A stretch of 64,000 nt of DNA, from NCBI GenBank assembly GCA_946498095.1, contig CAMMMX010000003.1:1-64000 (forward strand). The letters are read 5' to 3'. A program made the position numbers and the translations under genes. The DNA comes from an uncultured Clostridia bacterium (GTDB lineage: Bacteria > Bacillota > Clostridia > Oscillospirales > Ruminococcaceae). Positions 37,007-46,136 of this stretch are shown one piece after another (within the stretch, counting starts at the first letter, position 1; each line of letters starts with the position of its first letter). Under the pieces are notes generated by a model. It was not told the DNA's origin. It ran no database searches and saw only the letters and a program-made list of their open reading frames with translations.

Positions 37007-39034
37007 TTATGTTTCCTGTTCGTTACGGCGGTTGCGGATAATGCTGCGGCAGCTAAGATAGGTCGCACAGAAATATCCTCCGTAAATTACGATAAGGAAT
37101 AGCGCAGTGAGGAAGATGCCGGTGGATGCGTTCATATATGCGACCACCTCGATGGCCTGTTGCATGACGGTGAGCGCGACGGCAGCGTGCGTGATAGCGA
37201 GCAGCAGCGGCAATAGAAAGTAAATGGCAATTTGGATTAGCAGGGAGCGGGACATCATCCCTTGCTCCACCCCGAGCTTTCTAAGCAGACGGTAACGGCT
37301 GACATTATCGGATGTCTCAGAAAGCTGCTGGAGAGCCAAAACTGCGGCGCTGGCGATCAGGAAAATAATACCGAGATAGATGCCGACGAAAACGACGGCG
37401 GATTTCATGCCGAAACTGATTTCATACACCTCTATGGCAGACATCGAATAATAGGTGACCCCATACTGCTGAGCAATCGCATCGATTTTCGGTTGCAGCG
37501 CCATAAGCTGGTTTTCTGTGGTTTCGGGGTCGCCGTTGAAAAGTGCGGCGAAAATATGATTGCCGGCAGTCAGGCCGCTGTCGATATGGTCGGGAAGAAT
37601 CAACATCAGGTCGATCGCCGGGTTACTGGCGTTGAATGGCTGTGCCGTCTGCAACGGGATATCGGCGACTGTGAGCGGGACTCCACCTATGGTGATGGTG
37701 GCGCTACCTTCCTTCAGGATACGGTTGGCGATTCCCATCATGGAATTGATGTTGGAAGCTAGGCCGAATTCCCCATCTCCAAGTACCATAATGTCTTTGC
37801 CCTGCATTTTCAAAAGACGGTTATAATCAGAGAGTCGTATCGCCCAAAGAGGATTTTCCAGGTACCAGTCGGCCATCGTGTCCGGTAAGATATCGTCATA
37901 GGGGCGCAGAAGCGATTCATAGAGAGCATCGCATTCATACAGGGAAAAGGAGTGCATATCACGGAAGTACGTTTGACTGTCGATCCCAGCATCCTTCAGG
38001 ATCTGCGGCATACCGGGATCACTATCAGTGGGCCGCTGTGTGACGTAAGTGACGTCATAGGGAGCGTTTTTGTCTATCACCTCTTTTGCCGTTGTGTTGA
38101 AACCGGCTGAAGTGGCAAGAATGCTGATGGTGAGCATCAACATAATGCAGATAACAGACATAGATACATATGTGGTATTGATCTTACTGTTGATTTGTCG
38201 GAGGACGAATATATTGAGACCTTTGTAGTAGATCCGTTTGTTCAGCTTAACGACGCGGAGTAAAAAACCGGAGAGGGACATGAAAAATAATAGCGTCCCG
38301 ACAGTACCCAGGGCAAGCGTCAGAAAAAAGCGGTAATCAAAGACGTAAATACCGTTGTGCAGAATCATGCAGTATGCGGCTACCAGCAGTGCTACGGCAA
38401 CGAGAAACAGCGCCACGGACACCCAAATTTTTTTAATTTTGAGGGACTCGTTTTTCTTTTCCGCATAAAACAGGTCAATCAGCTTACAGCGCGAGATGGT
38501 AAGCGAGTTGAATATCATGACGACGAGGAAGATGATTCCAAAGTAAACAAGCGTTTTCAGCAGTGCTGCTGTGGACAGGATAAAATGAAAATCCCGTACA
38601 CGGACGTCGAACAGTTGAGCAGTGATAACGGAAAGCCCTTGAGAGAGAAAGATACCAAGAATCAGCCCTGCAAACAGCGCAATGAAACCAATGATGAGCG
38701 TCTCCAGCAGCAGAATGGCGGAAATCTTTCCTTTTGGCATGCCGAGCGTCATGTAAATGCCCAGCTCCTTTTTGCGGCGCTTAATCATGAATTTATTTGC
38801 GTATAAAATCAGGCAGGCCAGAATGAGCGAAACGAAAACGGATAGTACGCCTAGCATGTCGATAAGGACGGTAATGATGCTGTTCTGAAGCGAGGACATA
38901 TCCAGCATAACCTGCTGGGAATCAAGTGAATTAAAAATATAAAAGATGCAGACGCCGAAAAGAAGCGTCAGAAAATAGATCAGATAGTCACGCAGGCTTT
39001 TGCGGACGTTTTGAACAGCGAGTTTACAGAACAT
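37007..39034 (-). CDS. BceB-type ABC transporter permease
   Basis: 675 residues with ten predicted membrane helices in the 1+3-2-3+1 FtsX-like arrangement and a large extracytoplasmic domain (about 310-520). This is typical of permeases that sense and relieve peptide antibiotics (BceB, VraG). The start is the ATG at 39034, with AGGAGG 11 bases upstream; a GTG at 39046 overlaps that site. It overlaps the ATPase gene by about 11 bases. Confidence 0.92.
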   Translation of the reverse strand: MFCKLAVQNVRKSLRDYLIYFLTLLFGVCIFYIFNSLDSQQVMLDMSSLQNSIITVLIDMLGVLSVFVSLILACLILYANKFMIKRRKKELGIYMTLGMPKGKISAILLLETLIIGFIALFAGLILGIFLSQGLSVITAQLFDVRVRDFHFILSTAALLKTLVYFGIIFLVVMIFNSLTISRCKLIDLFYAEKKNESLKIKKIWVSVALFLVAVALLVAAYCMILHNGIYVFDYRFFLTLALGTVGTLLFFMSLSGFLLRVVKLNKRIYYKGLNIFVLRQINSKINTTYVSMSVICIMLMLTISILATSAGFNTTAKEVIDKNAPYDVTYVTQRPTDSDPGMPQILKDAGIDSQTYFRDMHSFSLYECDALYESLLRPYDDILPDTMADWYLENPLWAIRLSDYNRLLKMQGKDIMVLGDGEFGLASNINSMMGIANRILKEGSATITIGGVPLTVADIPLQTAQPFNASNPAIDLMLILPDHIDSGLTAGNHIFAALFNGDPETTENQLMALQPKIDAIAQQYGVTYYSMSAIEVYEISFGMKSAVVFVGIYLGIIFLIASAAVLALQQLSETSDNVSRYRLLRKLGVEQGMMSRSLLIQIAIYFLLPLLLAITHAAVALTVMQQAIEVVAYMNASTGIFLTALFLIVIYGGYFCATYLSCRSIIRNRRNEQET

Positions 39035-39791
39035 TGTTGCTGTCACCTCCTAGCAGGGTAACGACTTCAATGATCTGGTTAAAAAATTCTTTCCTCGTGT
39101 GGTTTGCACGGGTAATTTCGTTGAAGATCTTGCCGTCCTTGATAAAAAGGATCCGGCGGCAATAGCTTGCAACAAAAGCGTCGTGTGTAACCATCAGGAT
39201 GGTAGCGGAAAGATCGCGGTTCAACGTTTCCAGACTCTCCAATAGCATGCGGGACGATTTAGAGTCAAGCGCTCCTGTCGGTTCATCAGCCAAAATAAGC
39301 GACGGGTTTGTTACAATTACGCGTGCGCAGGCAACGCGCTGCTTCTGTCCGCCGGACATCTGATAGGGATATTTATCCAAAACATCAGAAATCTCCAGCT
39401 TTTGTGTAATGCTGTGAACTCGCCGATCAATTTCTTTAGCGGGTGTCTGGATGACCGTCAAAGCAAGGGCAATATTTTCAAAAGCAGTAAGGGTGTCCAG
39501 AAGGTTAAAGTCCTGAAAGACGAAACCCAGTTTCTCCCGACGGAAACGGGAGAGACTGCGCCCGTTCAATTCGGTAATATCATTGTCGCGGATGTAAATA
39601 TGTCCCGAGGTCACGGTATCAATTGTCGAGATGCAATTAAGCAGCGTTGTCTTTCCGCTGCCGGAGGCTCCCATGATACCAATGTATTCTCCGCAGTCCA
39701 CCTCAAAGCTGATGTTGTCCACCGCTTTCGTCACATTTCCGCGGCTCCCGTAATACTTCACAATATTTCTTACACTCAAAATCGTGTCCAT
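39024..39791 (-). CDS. BceA-type ABC transporter ATPase
   Basis: 255 residues from the ATG at 39791 (AAAGGA 9 bases upstream). Walker A is GASGSGKT, the Q-loop FVFQDFNLLDTLTAFENIAL, the signature MSGGQKQRVACARV, and Walker B LILADEPTGALDS. The close match to BceA/VraF ATPases and the adjoining permease and two-component genes indicate a bacitracin/lantibiotic-type resistance module. Confidence 0.94.
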   Translation of the reverse strand: MDTILSVRNIVKYYGSRGNVTKAVDNISFEVDCGEYIGIMGASGSGKTTLLNCISTIDTVTSGHIYIRDNDITELNGRSLSRFRREKLGFVFQDFNLLDTLTAFENIALALTVIQTPAKEIDRRVHSITQKLEISDVLDKYPYQMSGGQKQRVACARVIVTNPSLILADEPTGALDSKSSRMLLESLETLNRDLSATILMVTHDAFVASYCRRILFIKDGKIFNEITRANHTRKEFFNQIIEVVTLLGGDSNNVL

Positions 39792-39928
39792 AGCTTGGCA
39801 TCCTTTCCGATTACTTTTGTTTACCGTCATTCAGTTTACCATCGGAAAGGCATCGATGCCATCGTTTTTCCTTACGTTGTCCTTACATTTTTGTAAGACG
39901 GCAACCGGAAATGTACCATGTTGAAAAA

Positions 39929-40969
39929 TTACCGCTCCATCTCCAGCCGTGTTTCGTGTTCCATCAGGAACATCTCACTTTTAGGAAAAATCACTTCCAC
40001 GGTGGTACCTGTACCAACCTGGGAAGACAGCCGAATTTTCAGCCCAAGCTTGCGGCAGAGTTTACGGCACAAATACAGGCCAAGCCCGGTCGATTTTGCG
40101 TACCGGCGGCCGTTCGCCCCAGTGAAGCCCTTGTCAAAGACTTTGCTAATGTCTTGGGCAGGTATGCCGATACCGTTATCGGAAATTCGAAGATGGAGCT
40201 CATTTTCCCCTTCCAGAACAGAAAAGGAGAGGGAAGAGGACTTCTTCGAGCGGTATTTGACAGCGTTGCTCACGATTTGATGCAGGATAAATTCCACCCA
40301 TTTGGGATCTGTAAAGACGACGGCGTCGAGGTCATTCATTACAATCGAAACCTTGCCTTCAATTAGCCGCTTCGCATTACGTTTTATAACGCTTGAAACA
40401 ATATCCTTGACGAGAATGCGCTTGACGATATAATCTTTCTCTACGGTGTTGCTGCGAGCATAAAACAATGCCTGCTCGACATAGTCTTCAATGTGAACCA
40501 GCTCCTCTTCCACGCTTTGCATAACGGCGCTGGGATGGTTTTCGGCAATCAGCCGTCCGGACGCAATGGGGGTTTTAATTTCATGTACCTATGTTTCGAT
40601 GTATTCCCGGTATTCCTCTGAAGCGATATGGTAACGAGCGATTCGATCATTCATAGATTTGCAGCAGATTTGCAGCGTTTCATAGAAAAAGGCGCCCTCC
40701 GAAAAACCGGGCTGGGATATCATCTCAGACAGCAAATATTTCTGATCGAGTGCTTCTAGGCATTTGCGCACCTGTCGATAATAACAGTTCTTCCGAATAA
40801 ACTCGAACAGCAGGGAGAAGATCGTAGCCCCACCGTAGCAGACGCATAGAAAACAGATGGTATAGCCGTTTACTCTGATTGCGCTCAGGAGTATGGTCGT
40901 AAAGAGAATCACGCTAATCTGTAGGCAGATGAACCAGGCCTTGTCTCTGAGAAAGGTTACAACTTTCAT
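39929..40969 (-). pseudogene. BceS-type sensor histidine kinase with in-frame amber codon
   Basis: The frame 40969 to 39929 encodes an intramembrane-sensing kinase of about 345 residues: two N-terminal helices (about 15-32 and 38-58), the dimerisation region and an HATPase domain with DNGIGIP and GLGLYLC. It is interrupted by TAG at 40591-40589, exactly where kinases of this family have Trp before the H-box (EYIET-stop-VHEIKTPI). Frame and conservation on both sides are intact, so a single TGG to TAG change explains it. Without readthrough the catalytic part is lost. The start overlaps the regulator stop (ATGA). Confidence 0.9.
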
Positions 40970-41634
40970 ACGCGGTACCCTTGTCCGCGTTTCGTGACAA
41001 GCAGGTCATTCACGCCGATAGCCGATAGCTTCCTACGCAATCGGTTGATATTGACGGTCAACGTGTTGTCATCCACGAATTCGTCCGATTGCCACAGTGC
41101 ATTCATCAAATCGTCACGCGAGCTGATAACGCCGGGATGTGCCATCAATTGGTGCAGGATACGGAGTTCGTTTTTGGTCAGCTCCATTTCTTGTCCTGCG
41201 TAACGAATCGTACTTTTGAGCAAATCCAGCACAACACCTTTGTAGGTCAGCACCGTAGACGGTGTGTTGTTGGGGTACGCGCGGCGCAACAGCGATGCGA
41301 TTCGTGCCAGTAGGATTTGGGTGTTGTATGGCTTCGTAATAAAATCGTCAGCACCGAGATTCATGCTGATCAGCTCGTCCACATCGCTATTACGGCTTGT
41401 AACCATGATAATCGGTATATTCGTATGTTTGCGTAGTTGACGGCAGATATGATATCCATCGAAAACGGGAAGGTTGATGTCCAGTAGGACGAGTTGGGGT
41501 GCTGTTCGAAGAATGTCCTCCACTACGTGTTCGAATTCATTGCCGCCCAGACAGAGGTAGCCATATTTTTCTAGTAGCGTTTTTAGTTCCGAACGCATTG
41601 TTTCATCGTCTTCGATGATATAAATTGTAGTCAT
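40966..41634 (-). CDS. OmpR-family response regulator (BceR-like)
   Basis: 222 residues. The receiver domain has acidic EDDE near residues 8-11, the phosphorylation Asp in LVLLDINLPVFDG, and Lys in FITKPY. A C-terminal winged helix ends LVTKRGQGYRV. It pairs with the interrupted kinase and should control the adjacent ABC genes. Confidence 0.95.
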   Translation of the reverse strand: MTTIYIIEDDETMRSELKTLLEKYGYLCLGGNEFEHVVEDILRTAPQLVLLDINLPVFDGYHICRQLRKHTNIPIIMVTSRNSDVDELISMNLGADDFITKPYNTQILLARIASLLRRAYPNNTPSTVLTYKGVVLDLLKSTIRYAGQEMELTKNELRILHQLMAHPGVISSRDDLMNALWQSDEFVDDNTLTVNINRLRRKLSAIGVNDLLVTKRGQGYRV

Positions 41635-41809
41635 GGAAAGCTCCTCTCAGTGGTGTTCACACGCCCAGTTACAAGTGTAAAGCGGATTTCTAAAATGTTT
41701 ACATCAATCAAATGGAATGCATAACTATTTTTTATCCGTTATGCTATGATTTGATCGTAACATATTTTACCATAGGAGATCGGATGTTGCAACGGCGGCG
41801 CGCTGCTTC

Positions 41810-42301
41810 TCAGCAGGATGTCGTCATTTGATCCGCGAGATTAATGACTGGTAGTCCGCGCTTGATTGCATATTGTAGCATGAACCGCGAACTGCTGTCC
41901 CTGCGGCTTTTCTGGTAGCAAATACAGCCGCTGCTATTATCCACAAGGTACCGGTCACGCTTTTGCAGGCAGCCACGCTGGTAGCGGGTTGAGGTATATA
42001 GGATTTCGTCAGCCCAGTCATGAATTTCCCTTTTCCTGTGCAAATCATATGCGGAACGTCCGCTTTCGTAGCCGGGATAAGGAATGATCAGATGTAGTTG
42101 GATATGCGGGTATTGGTTTTTGCAGCGCAGAACGGACAAAGCCGCTTCTGTGTCAAAACCAATGGAGTCCCCTACGAGCAGATCTGTTATATTGCTTTGT
42201 TCGATGAGTCGGTACAATTCTTGATCCAAAAGCATTTGCAGTGTTCTTCTATATGGATAGGGAATAAATTTTTGTCCTGTAAAGCATAGTGTGTGTTCCA
42301 T
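41810..42301 (-). CDS. SLOG-family protein (DUF1273/YpsA-like)
   Basis: 163 residues with an N-terminal TGQK nucleotide-binding motif, the LVGDSIGFDTEAA glycine/acid loop and VDNSSGCICYQ near the C-terminus, all typical of the DUF1273/YpsA branch of the SLOG fold, which binds nucleotide-derived ligands. The cellular role is unknown. It is transcribed divergently from an XRE regulator, with repeated operator-like sites in between. Confidence 0.8.
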   Translation of the reverse strand: MEHTLCFTGQKFIPYPYRRTLQMLLDQELYRLIEQSNITDLLVGDSIGFDTEAALSVLRCKNQYPHIQLHLIIPYPGYESGRSAYDLHRKREIHDWADEILYTSTRYQRGCLQKRDRYLVDNSSGCICYQKSRRDSSSRFMLQYAIKRGLPVINLADQMTTSC

Positions 42302-42332
42302 AATATAATCCTTTCATACGCTTCATACGCTC

Positions 42333-42432
42333 GACGATATATCACTAATTATAACATATTTTTATTGTGACGATAAATCACTAACTAAATTTTTCTAAAT
42401 CCGCTAATATGGAAGTGGTGATATTTCACTAA
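42333..42432. promoter_or_regulatory. Three operator-like repeats between SLOG and XRE genes
   Basis: GACGATATATCACTAATTA (42333-42351) and GACGATAAATCACTAACTA (42369-42387) differ at two of 19 bases, 36 bases apart. A third, shorter copy TGATATTTCACTAA lies at 42419-42432. The first two overlap the -10 and -35 of the SLOG promoter (see below). They are likely binding sites for the XRE protein. Confidence 0.6.
42348..42376 (-). promoter_or_regulatory. Promoter of the SLOG gene
   Basis: On the minus strand, TTATCG and TATAAT are spaced by 17 bases, with an extended -10 (TGTTATAAT). Confidence 0.55.
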
Positions 42433-42436
42433 AATC

Positions 42437-42464
42437 TGTAAATTGCTGTATAAAAATATATAAT
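42437..42464 (+). promoter_or_regulatory. Possible promoter of the XRE gene at 42507
   Basis: TGTAAA and TATAAT are spaced by 16 bases, 42 bases before the start codon. It lies just past the third operator-like repeat. Confidence 0.4.
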
Positions 42465-42506
42465 TAGGTTATTGCTGCCGTATCAAGCGGGGAAAGGAGC
42501 AGGCGT

Positions 42507-42749
42507 ATGGCTACCGCAGAGCTAATTGTATCACGGATCCGGGAATTATGTCAGGAAAGGGGTTTGACACCTAATGGGCTGAGCTATGTGTCTGGCGTCT
42601 CTCAGTCCACCATCAAAAGTATTCTAAACGGAGAGAGCCGTAACCCTGGTGTGGTCACAATGAAAAAGCTATGTGACGGATTCGGCATTACCTTGCGTGA
42701 ATTTTTCAGTACGGAAGAATTTGACAAATCCGAGCAGGAGATCTGTTAA
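42507..42749 (+). CDS. XRE-family regulator A
   Basis: 80 residues, start after AAGGAG at 7-base spacing. A single helix-turn-helix fills the protein (LTPNGLSYVSGVSQSTIKSIL), and it ends DKSEQEIC. It is about 60% identical to regulator B at 46870..47112, so the two are recent paralogues. It probably represses itself and the divergent SLOG gene. Confidence 0.9.
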   Translation: MATAELIVSRIRELCQERGLTPNGLSYVSGVSQSTIKSILNGESRNPGVVTMKKLCDGFGITLREFFSTEEFDKSEQEIC

Positions 42750-42781
42750 AGCCGCTGGAGGTTCTCTCCAGCGGCTTTTTA
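42748..42781 (+). terminator. Terminator after XRE regulator A
   Basis: AAAGCCGCTGGAG and CTCCAGCGGCTTT form a 13-bp stem followed by TTTTT; it may also serve the convergent spoVAE transcript. Confidence 0.9.
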
Positions 42782-42813
42782 ACAACAGGCAGGTATAGAA
42801 AACGCCCAGATGT

Positions 42814-43182
42814 TCAGCTTTTATCACCGGGTTTAAAGATCAGGGCGACGAGAAGGCCAAACAGGATAGCAGCCGTGATACCGGCGGCCGCTGCAGTAAA
42901 ACCTCCTGTCATTGCGCCTAGGAGCCCGTGTTGGTCCACAGCGGTGGCGACGCCTTTGGATAATAGATAGCCGAATCCTGTTAATGGGACGGTTGCTCCT
43001 GCGCCTGCGAAATCTACCAGAGGCTTGTAGACGCCGATGCCTCCTAAGATGACGCCGGCCACAACATAGGAAACGAGAATCCGCGCAGGGGTTAGCTTTG
43101 TGTAATCGATCAGAACCTGTCCGATCGCGCAGAAGAGCCCGCCGACCAAAAAGGCTTTGAGGTATTCCCATATCATATCCAT
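42814..43182 (-). CDS. spoVAE: Stage V sporulation protein AE (SpoVAE/SpoVAEb)
   Basis: 122 residues with four membrane helices. LVGGLFCAIGQVLIDYTKLTP and GAGATVPLTGFGYLLSKG are family motifs. It is a component of the inner-membrane channel that moves dipicolinic acid into the spore and releases it at germination. It lies 19 bases after spoVAD. Confidence 0.94.
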   Translation of the reverse strand: MDMIWEYLKAFLVGGLFCAIGQVLIDYTKLTPARILVSYVVAGVILGGIGVYKPLVDFAGAGATVPLTGFGYLLSKGVATAVDQHGLLGAMTGGFTAAAAGITAAILFGLLVALIFKPGDKS

Positions 43183-43201
43183 CTTATTTTTCCGTCCTTT
43201 C

Positions 43202-44215
43202 TTAACGCTGCGTGGAGATGTTCAGGCAGTGCGCAATGCCGGGGATACTTTGGTTTTGCTGGACGCTTGTTGTCGACATCAGCGCACCGGTAGCGATAAA
43301 GAGGATGTTGTTAAGCTTGCCCTGACGCATCTTTGGCAGGATGTAGCCGCACAATGTTGACGCGCTGCATCCGCAGCCGGATCCCCCAGCGTGTACATCT
43401 TGTTTCTCCAGATCATACAGCAGAAGACCGCAGTCATTGTGCTGCTTGGAGATGTCGATGTTGTCCCGCATCAGCAGGTCGATCAGCAAATCGGTCCCCA
43501 CCTGACCAAGGTCTCCGGTCAGGATGAGGTCATAATCGGACGGCTGGGTTGCGGTATCTTCCAAATGAGTTTTGATGGTGTAGTAGGCTGCGGGAGCCAT
43601 TGCTGCTCCCATATTGTTGACGTCGGTAATACCAAAGTCACGAATTTTGCCGATGGTCACGCTTTTGACAAAGGGACCGTCGCCGTTCGGGGCGACGATC
43701 GCGGCGCCGGAGGCTGTCGCCGTCCATTGAGCCGTCGGGGTGCGCTGTCCGCCGTATTCCAGCGGGAAACGGAACTGCCGCTCCGCCGTACAGAAATGGG
43801 ATGAAGTGACGGCCATGGCATAGTTAGCAAGTCCATTGTCGGCAAAAATGGAAGCCATGGTCAGGCTTTCCGCCATTGTGGAACAAGCGCCATATAGCCC
43901 GATAAAGGGAATATCCAGGTCTCGGAGGCCATAACTGCTGCCGATACATTGGTTGAGCAGGTCTCCAGCAAAGATAAAATCCATATCGGTAGATTTTAGG
44001 TTGGCTTTTTCCAAGGCCTTGTTCACAACGGTTTTTTGCATGGTAGATTCCGCTTTCTCCCAAGTGTCTTCCCCGAATAAAGAGTCCTCGTTGATGATAT
44101 CAAAATAGGAGCCGAGCGGGCCTTCGCCTTCCTTTTTGCCGCCAACTGCCGCAGACTGGACGATCGTTGGACGGTTCAGAAGGTCGATGGTGTTTGCTGA
44201 AAGTTTTTTAGACAT
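43202..44215 (-). CDS. spoVAD: Stage V sporulation protein AD
   Basis: 337 residues from the ATG at 44215, with AGGAGG 8 bases upstream. It has a thiolase-like fold (LNQCIGSSYGLRD, YGACSTMAESL) and in Bacillus binds dipicolinic acid in the SpoVA channel. It lies between spoVAC and spoVAE, 14 bases after spoVAC. Confidence 0.96.
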   Translation of the reverse strand: MSKKLSANTIDLLNRPTIVQSAAVGGKKEGEGPLGSYFDIINEDSLFGEDTWEKAESTMQKTVVNKALEKANLKSTDMDFIFAGDLLNQCIGSSYGLRDLDIPFIGLYGACSTMAESLTMASIFADNGLANYAMAVTSSHFCTAERQFRFPLEYGGQRTPTAQWTATASGAAIVAPNGDGPFVKSVTIGKIRDFGITDVNNMGAAMAPAAYYTIKTHLEDTATQPSDYDLILTGDLGQVGTDLLIDLLMRDNIDISKQHNDCGLLLYDLEKQDVHAGGSGCGCSASTLCGYILPKMRQGKLNNILFIATGALMSTTSVQQNQSIPGIAHCLNISTQR

Positions 44216-44229
44216 TACAGTCACCTCCT

Positions 44230-44697
44230 TTACAAAAACAGGCCGATGAAATAATAGATAACGCCGTAGACGACCGAAGCGACGATGCCGTAGACGATGA
44301 CCGGTCCGGCGATGATGAACATTTTAGCGCCCAGTCCCAGCACGAAGCCCTCCGCCTTGAATTCCAGCGCCGGGGAGACGACAGAGTTGGCAAAGCCGGT
44401 AATCGGGACGAGCGTGCCGGCGCCGGCGTGCTTGGCGATGTTGTCGTACACCTTCAGGCCGGTCAGCAGCGCCGCACAAAACACAAGGGTAATCGACGTC
44501 ATCATACCGGCGGACTCCTCGTCGAAGCCGGCCATAGCGTACAAGTTGAGTAACACCTGTCCAATGACGCAGATGAGTCCGCCGATGAGAAAAGCTTTGG
44601 GAATCGTTTTATAGCTTTTTGTATTCTTCGAATACTTTTCTGTCATTTTGGAATATTCCTGCGGGGAAGGCTGTCCGCTGTTTTGCGTCATATCCAT
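44230..44697 (-). CDS. spoVAC: Stage V sporulation protein AC
   Basis: 155 residues with a hydrophilic Tyr/Lys/Ser-rich N-terminus and four to five membrane helices (FLIGGLICVIGQVLLNLYA, GAGTLVPITGFANSVVSPA). In Bacillus SpoVAC is a mechanosensitive channel of the spore inner membrane. The start at 44697 or 44691 is not resolved. spoVAA, spoVAB and spoVAF are not adjacent. Confidence 0.95.
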   Translation of the reverse strand: MDMTQNSGQPSPQEYSKMTEKYSKNTKSYKTIPKAFLIGGLICVIGQVLLNLYAMAGFDEESAGMMTSITLVFCAALLTGLKVYDNIAKHAGAGTLVPITGFANSVVSPALEFKAEGFVLGLGAKMFIIAGPVIVYGIVASVVYGVIYYFIGLFL

Positions 44698-44879
44698 TTC
44701 ATCCTTTCAAAGGGATACGTTTCAAGAACGCAGCCAGTAAGTTTGCCGCTTTGGGCGGTGGTTAAAGCTATTTTTTGCAGGAAAGCTGTTTCTATACATT
44801 TGTTTCCGGTGAAACGTGTATGCTTGCGGTGTTTAAATTCATGAATAATCATGTTTTAACTTTTTTATAGCAAAAATCA

Positions 44880-44908
44880 TTTACAAACATGAACAATAAT
44901 GATATAAT
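44880..44908 (+). promoter_or_regulatory. Promoter of the DeoR-family gene
   Basis: TTTACA (44880-44885) and TATAAT (44903-44908) are spaced by 17 bases. Confidence 0.65.
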
Positions 44909-44983
44909 GTGAATGTAGAAGGGCAGCTACAAAATTGGCATTACTGTTTTTGATTTTCATTAGGGAGAAAGGAGAGTATGTTC

Positions 44984-45778
44984 ATGTTTATCGAGGAACG
45001 CCATCAAGCAATTTTGAAAACAATTGAGCAGGAGGGCCGTATCTCCATCCAGCAGATCCAGCAGGACTATCGTGTTTCTGCCGATTCGGCAAGGCGCGAC
45101 CTGCGTATCCTGGAGGAAAAGGGGCTGCTTAAGCGTACCCACGGCGGAGCGATCCCGCTGAGCGGTGTAGACAGCCGCCCGCCACGCGTCCGGGACTTCA
45201 ACAACATGGAGATCTGGCCCACCTATGACGCGATTGCACGCTGTGCGGCCCGGATGGTACAACCGGGCAATGTAATTTACCTGACCAGCGGATCCATCGG
45301 ATTTCTGATGCTGCGCCATCTGCCGCGCGACATTCCCTATACGATCGTGGTCAATTCCGCCGCACTGGCTGACGCGCTCAAGTACTGGGATAATGTCACC
45401 GTGTACGTGACGGGCGGAAGGATGCGTATGCACGGGACGGCGAGTATGGTTGATACCTTCGCAACAGCCTTTGTCCGGGGGCTGCGTTTCGATGTCGCTT
45501 TCCTGACGGGAGCGGGCTGTGACGCGGACTTCGGCTTGTCCAACGGAACGGATGAGACGGCCTCCTTCCAGCGCGCGGTCGTCGAGCAGGCGCGGAGAAA
45601 GGTACTGCTGATGCCGGGTGTCAAGATTGGCGTGCAGGCGTTCATCCGCGTTTGCTCAATCGAGCGGTTCGACACCCTTGTCACAGACTGGGAGGCGGTC
45701 GAGGATGAACTATCCCGAATTGAGGAAAAAGGCGTTGAGGTGCTCGTTCAGGAGGAGCCTGCGGCCGTACAGAAATAG
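44984..45778 (+). CDS. DeoR/GlpR-family transcription regulator
   Basis: 264 residues from the ATG at 44984 (AAGGAG 9 bases upstream; the ATG at 44978 is too close). The N-terminal winged helix has the family signature ISIQQIQQDYRVSADSARRDLRILEEKGLLKRTHGGA. The C-terminal sensor domain resembles phosphosugar-binding isomerase folds (YLTSGSIGF, TGAGCDADFGLSNG). No sugar operon adjoins, so its target is unclear. Confidence 0.92.
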   Translation: MFIEERHQAILKTIEQEGRISIQQIQQDYRVSADSARRDLRILEEKGLLKRTHGGAIPLSGVDSRPPRVRDFNNMEIWPTYDAIARCAARMVQPGNVIYLTSGSIGFLMLRHLPRDIPYTIVVNSAALADALKYWDNVTVYVTGGRMRMHGTASMVDTFATAFVRGLRFDVAFLTGAGCDADFGLSNGTDETASFQRAVVEQARRKVLLMPGVKIGVQAFIRVCSIERFDTLVTDWEAVEDELSRIEEKGVEVLVQEEPAAVQK

Positions 45779-45784
45779 ATAGGA

Positions 45785-45816
45785 AAAGACCGCTCCGGTT
45801 GGAGCGGTCTTTGTTG
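45785..45816 (+). terminator. Terminator of the DeoR-family gene
   Basis: AAAGACCGCTCC and GGAGCGGTCTTT form a 12-bp stem with a GGTT loop, followed by TTGTTGTTTA. Confidence 0.85.
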
Positions 45817-45837
45817 TTTAATGTCGGGGATGTATGA

Positions 45838-46059
45838 TTACGTCTTACGACGCGGATAAGGTTGTTTTTCATCTGTCAAACCGGCCAGATAATCCATGCT
45901 GGTGTCTAATGCGAGAGCAATTCTTCTCAGCTGTTCAAAGGTATAATATCGTTTTCCATTTTCTATTTTTGAATAATCGCTTTGATCAATACCGGTTAGC
46001 ATCTGCATTTTGATTTGTGTAAAACCGCGTTCTTTACGAAGCTCTCTAAGCCTGCTCAT
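45838..46059 (-). CDS. XRE-family regulator C
   Basis: 73 residues. A single helix-turn-helix (TQIKMQMLTGIDQSDYSKIENGK) is followed by LDTSMDYLAGLTD, a common end of short Cro/CI-type repressors. AAGGA lies about 10 bases upstream. It is not closely related to regulators A and B. Two exact ATTGACCTAT repeats lie upstream. Confidence 0.88.
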   Translation of the reverse strand: MSRLRELRKERGFTQIKMQMLTGIDQSDYSKIENGKRYYTFEQLRRIALALDTSMDYLAGLTDEKQPYPRRKT

Positions 46060-46101
46060 TATCAGCCATCCTTCCGCTAAGGGTTAATTTTATTATGGCT
46101 G

Positions 46102-46136
46102 ATTGACCTATTGGCAATATGGTTGAATTGACCTAT
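46102..46136. promoter_or_regulatory. Direct repeats, possible operator of XRE regulator C
   Basis: ATTGACCTAT occurs at 46102-46111 and again at 46127-46136, a 25-base period, 43-77 bases before the start codon of regulator C. Confidence 0.4.

Noticed and set aside
44698-44980. SigG promoter before spoVAC
   Set aside because: A CATGATTA-like -10 exists on the minus strand, but the -35 and spacing do not fit well enough to annotate.
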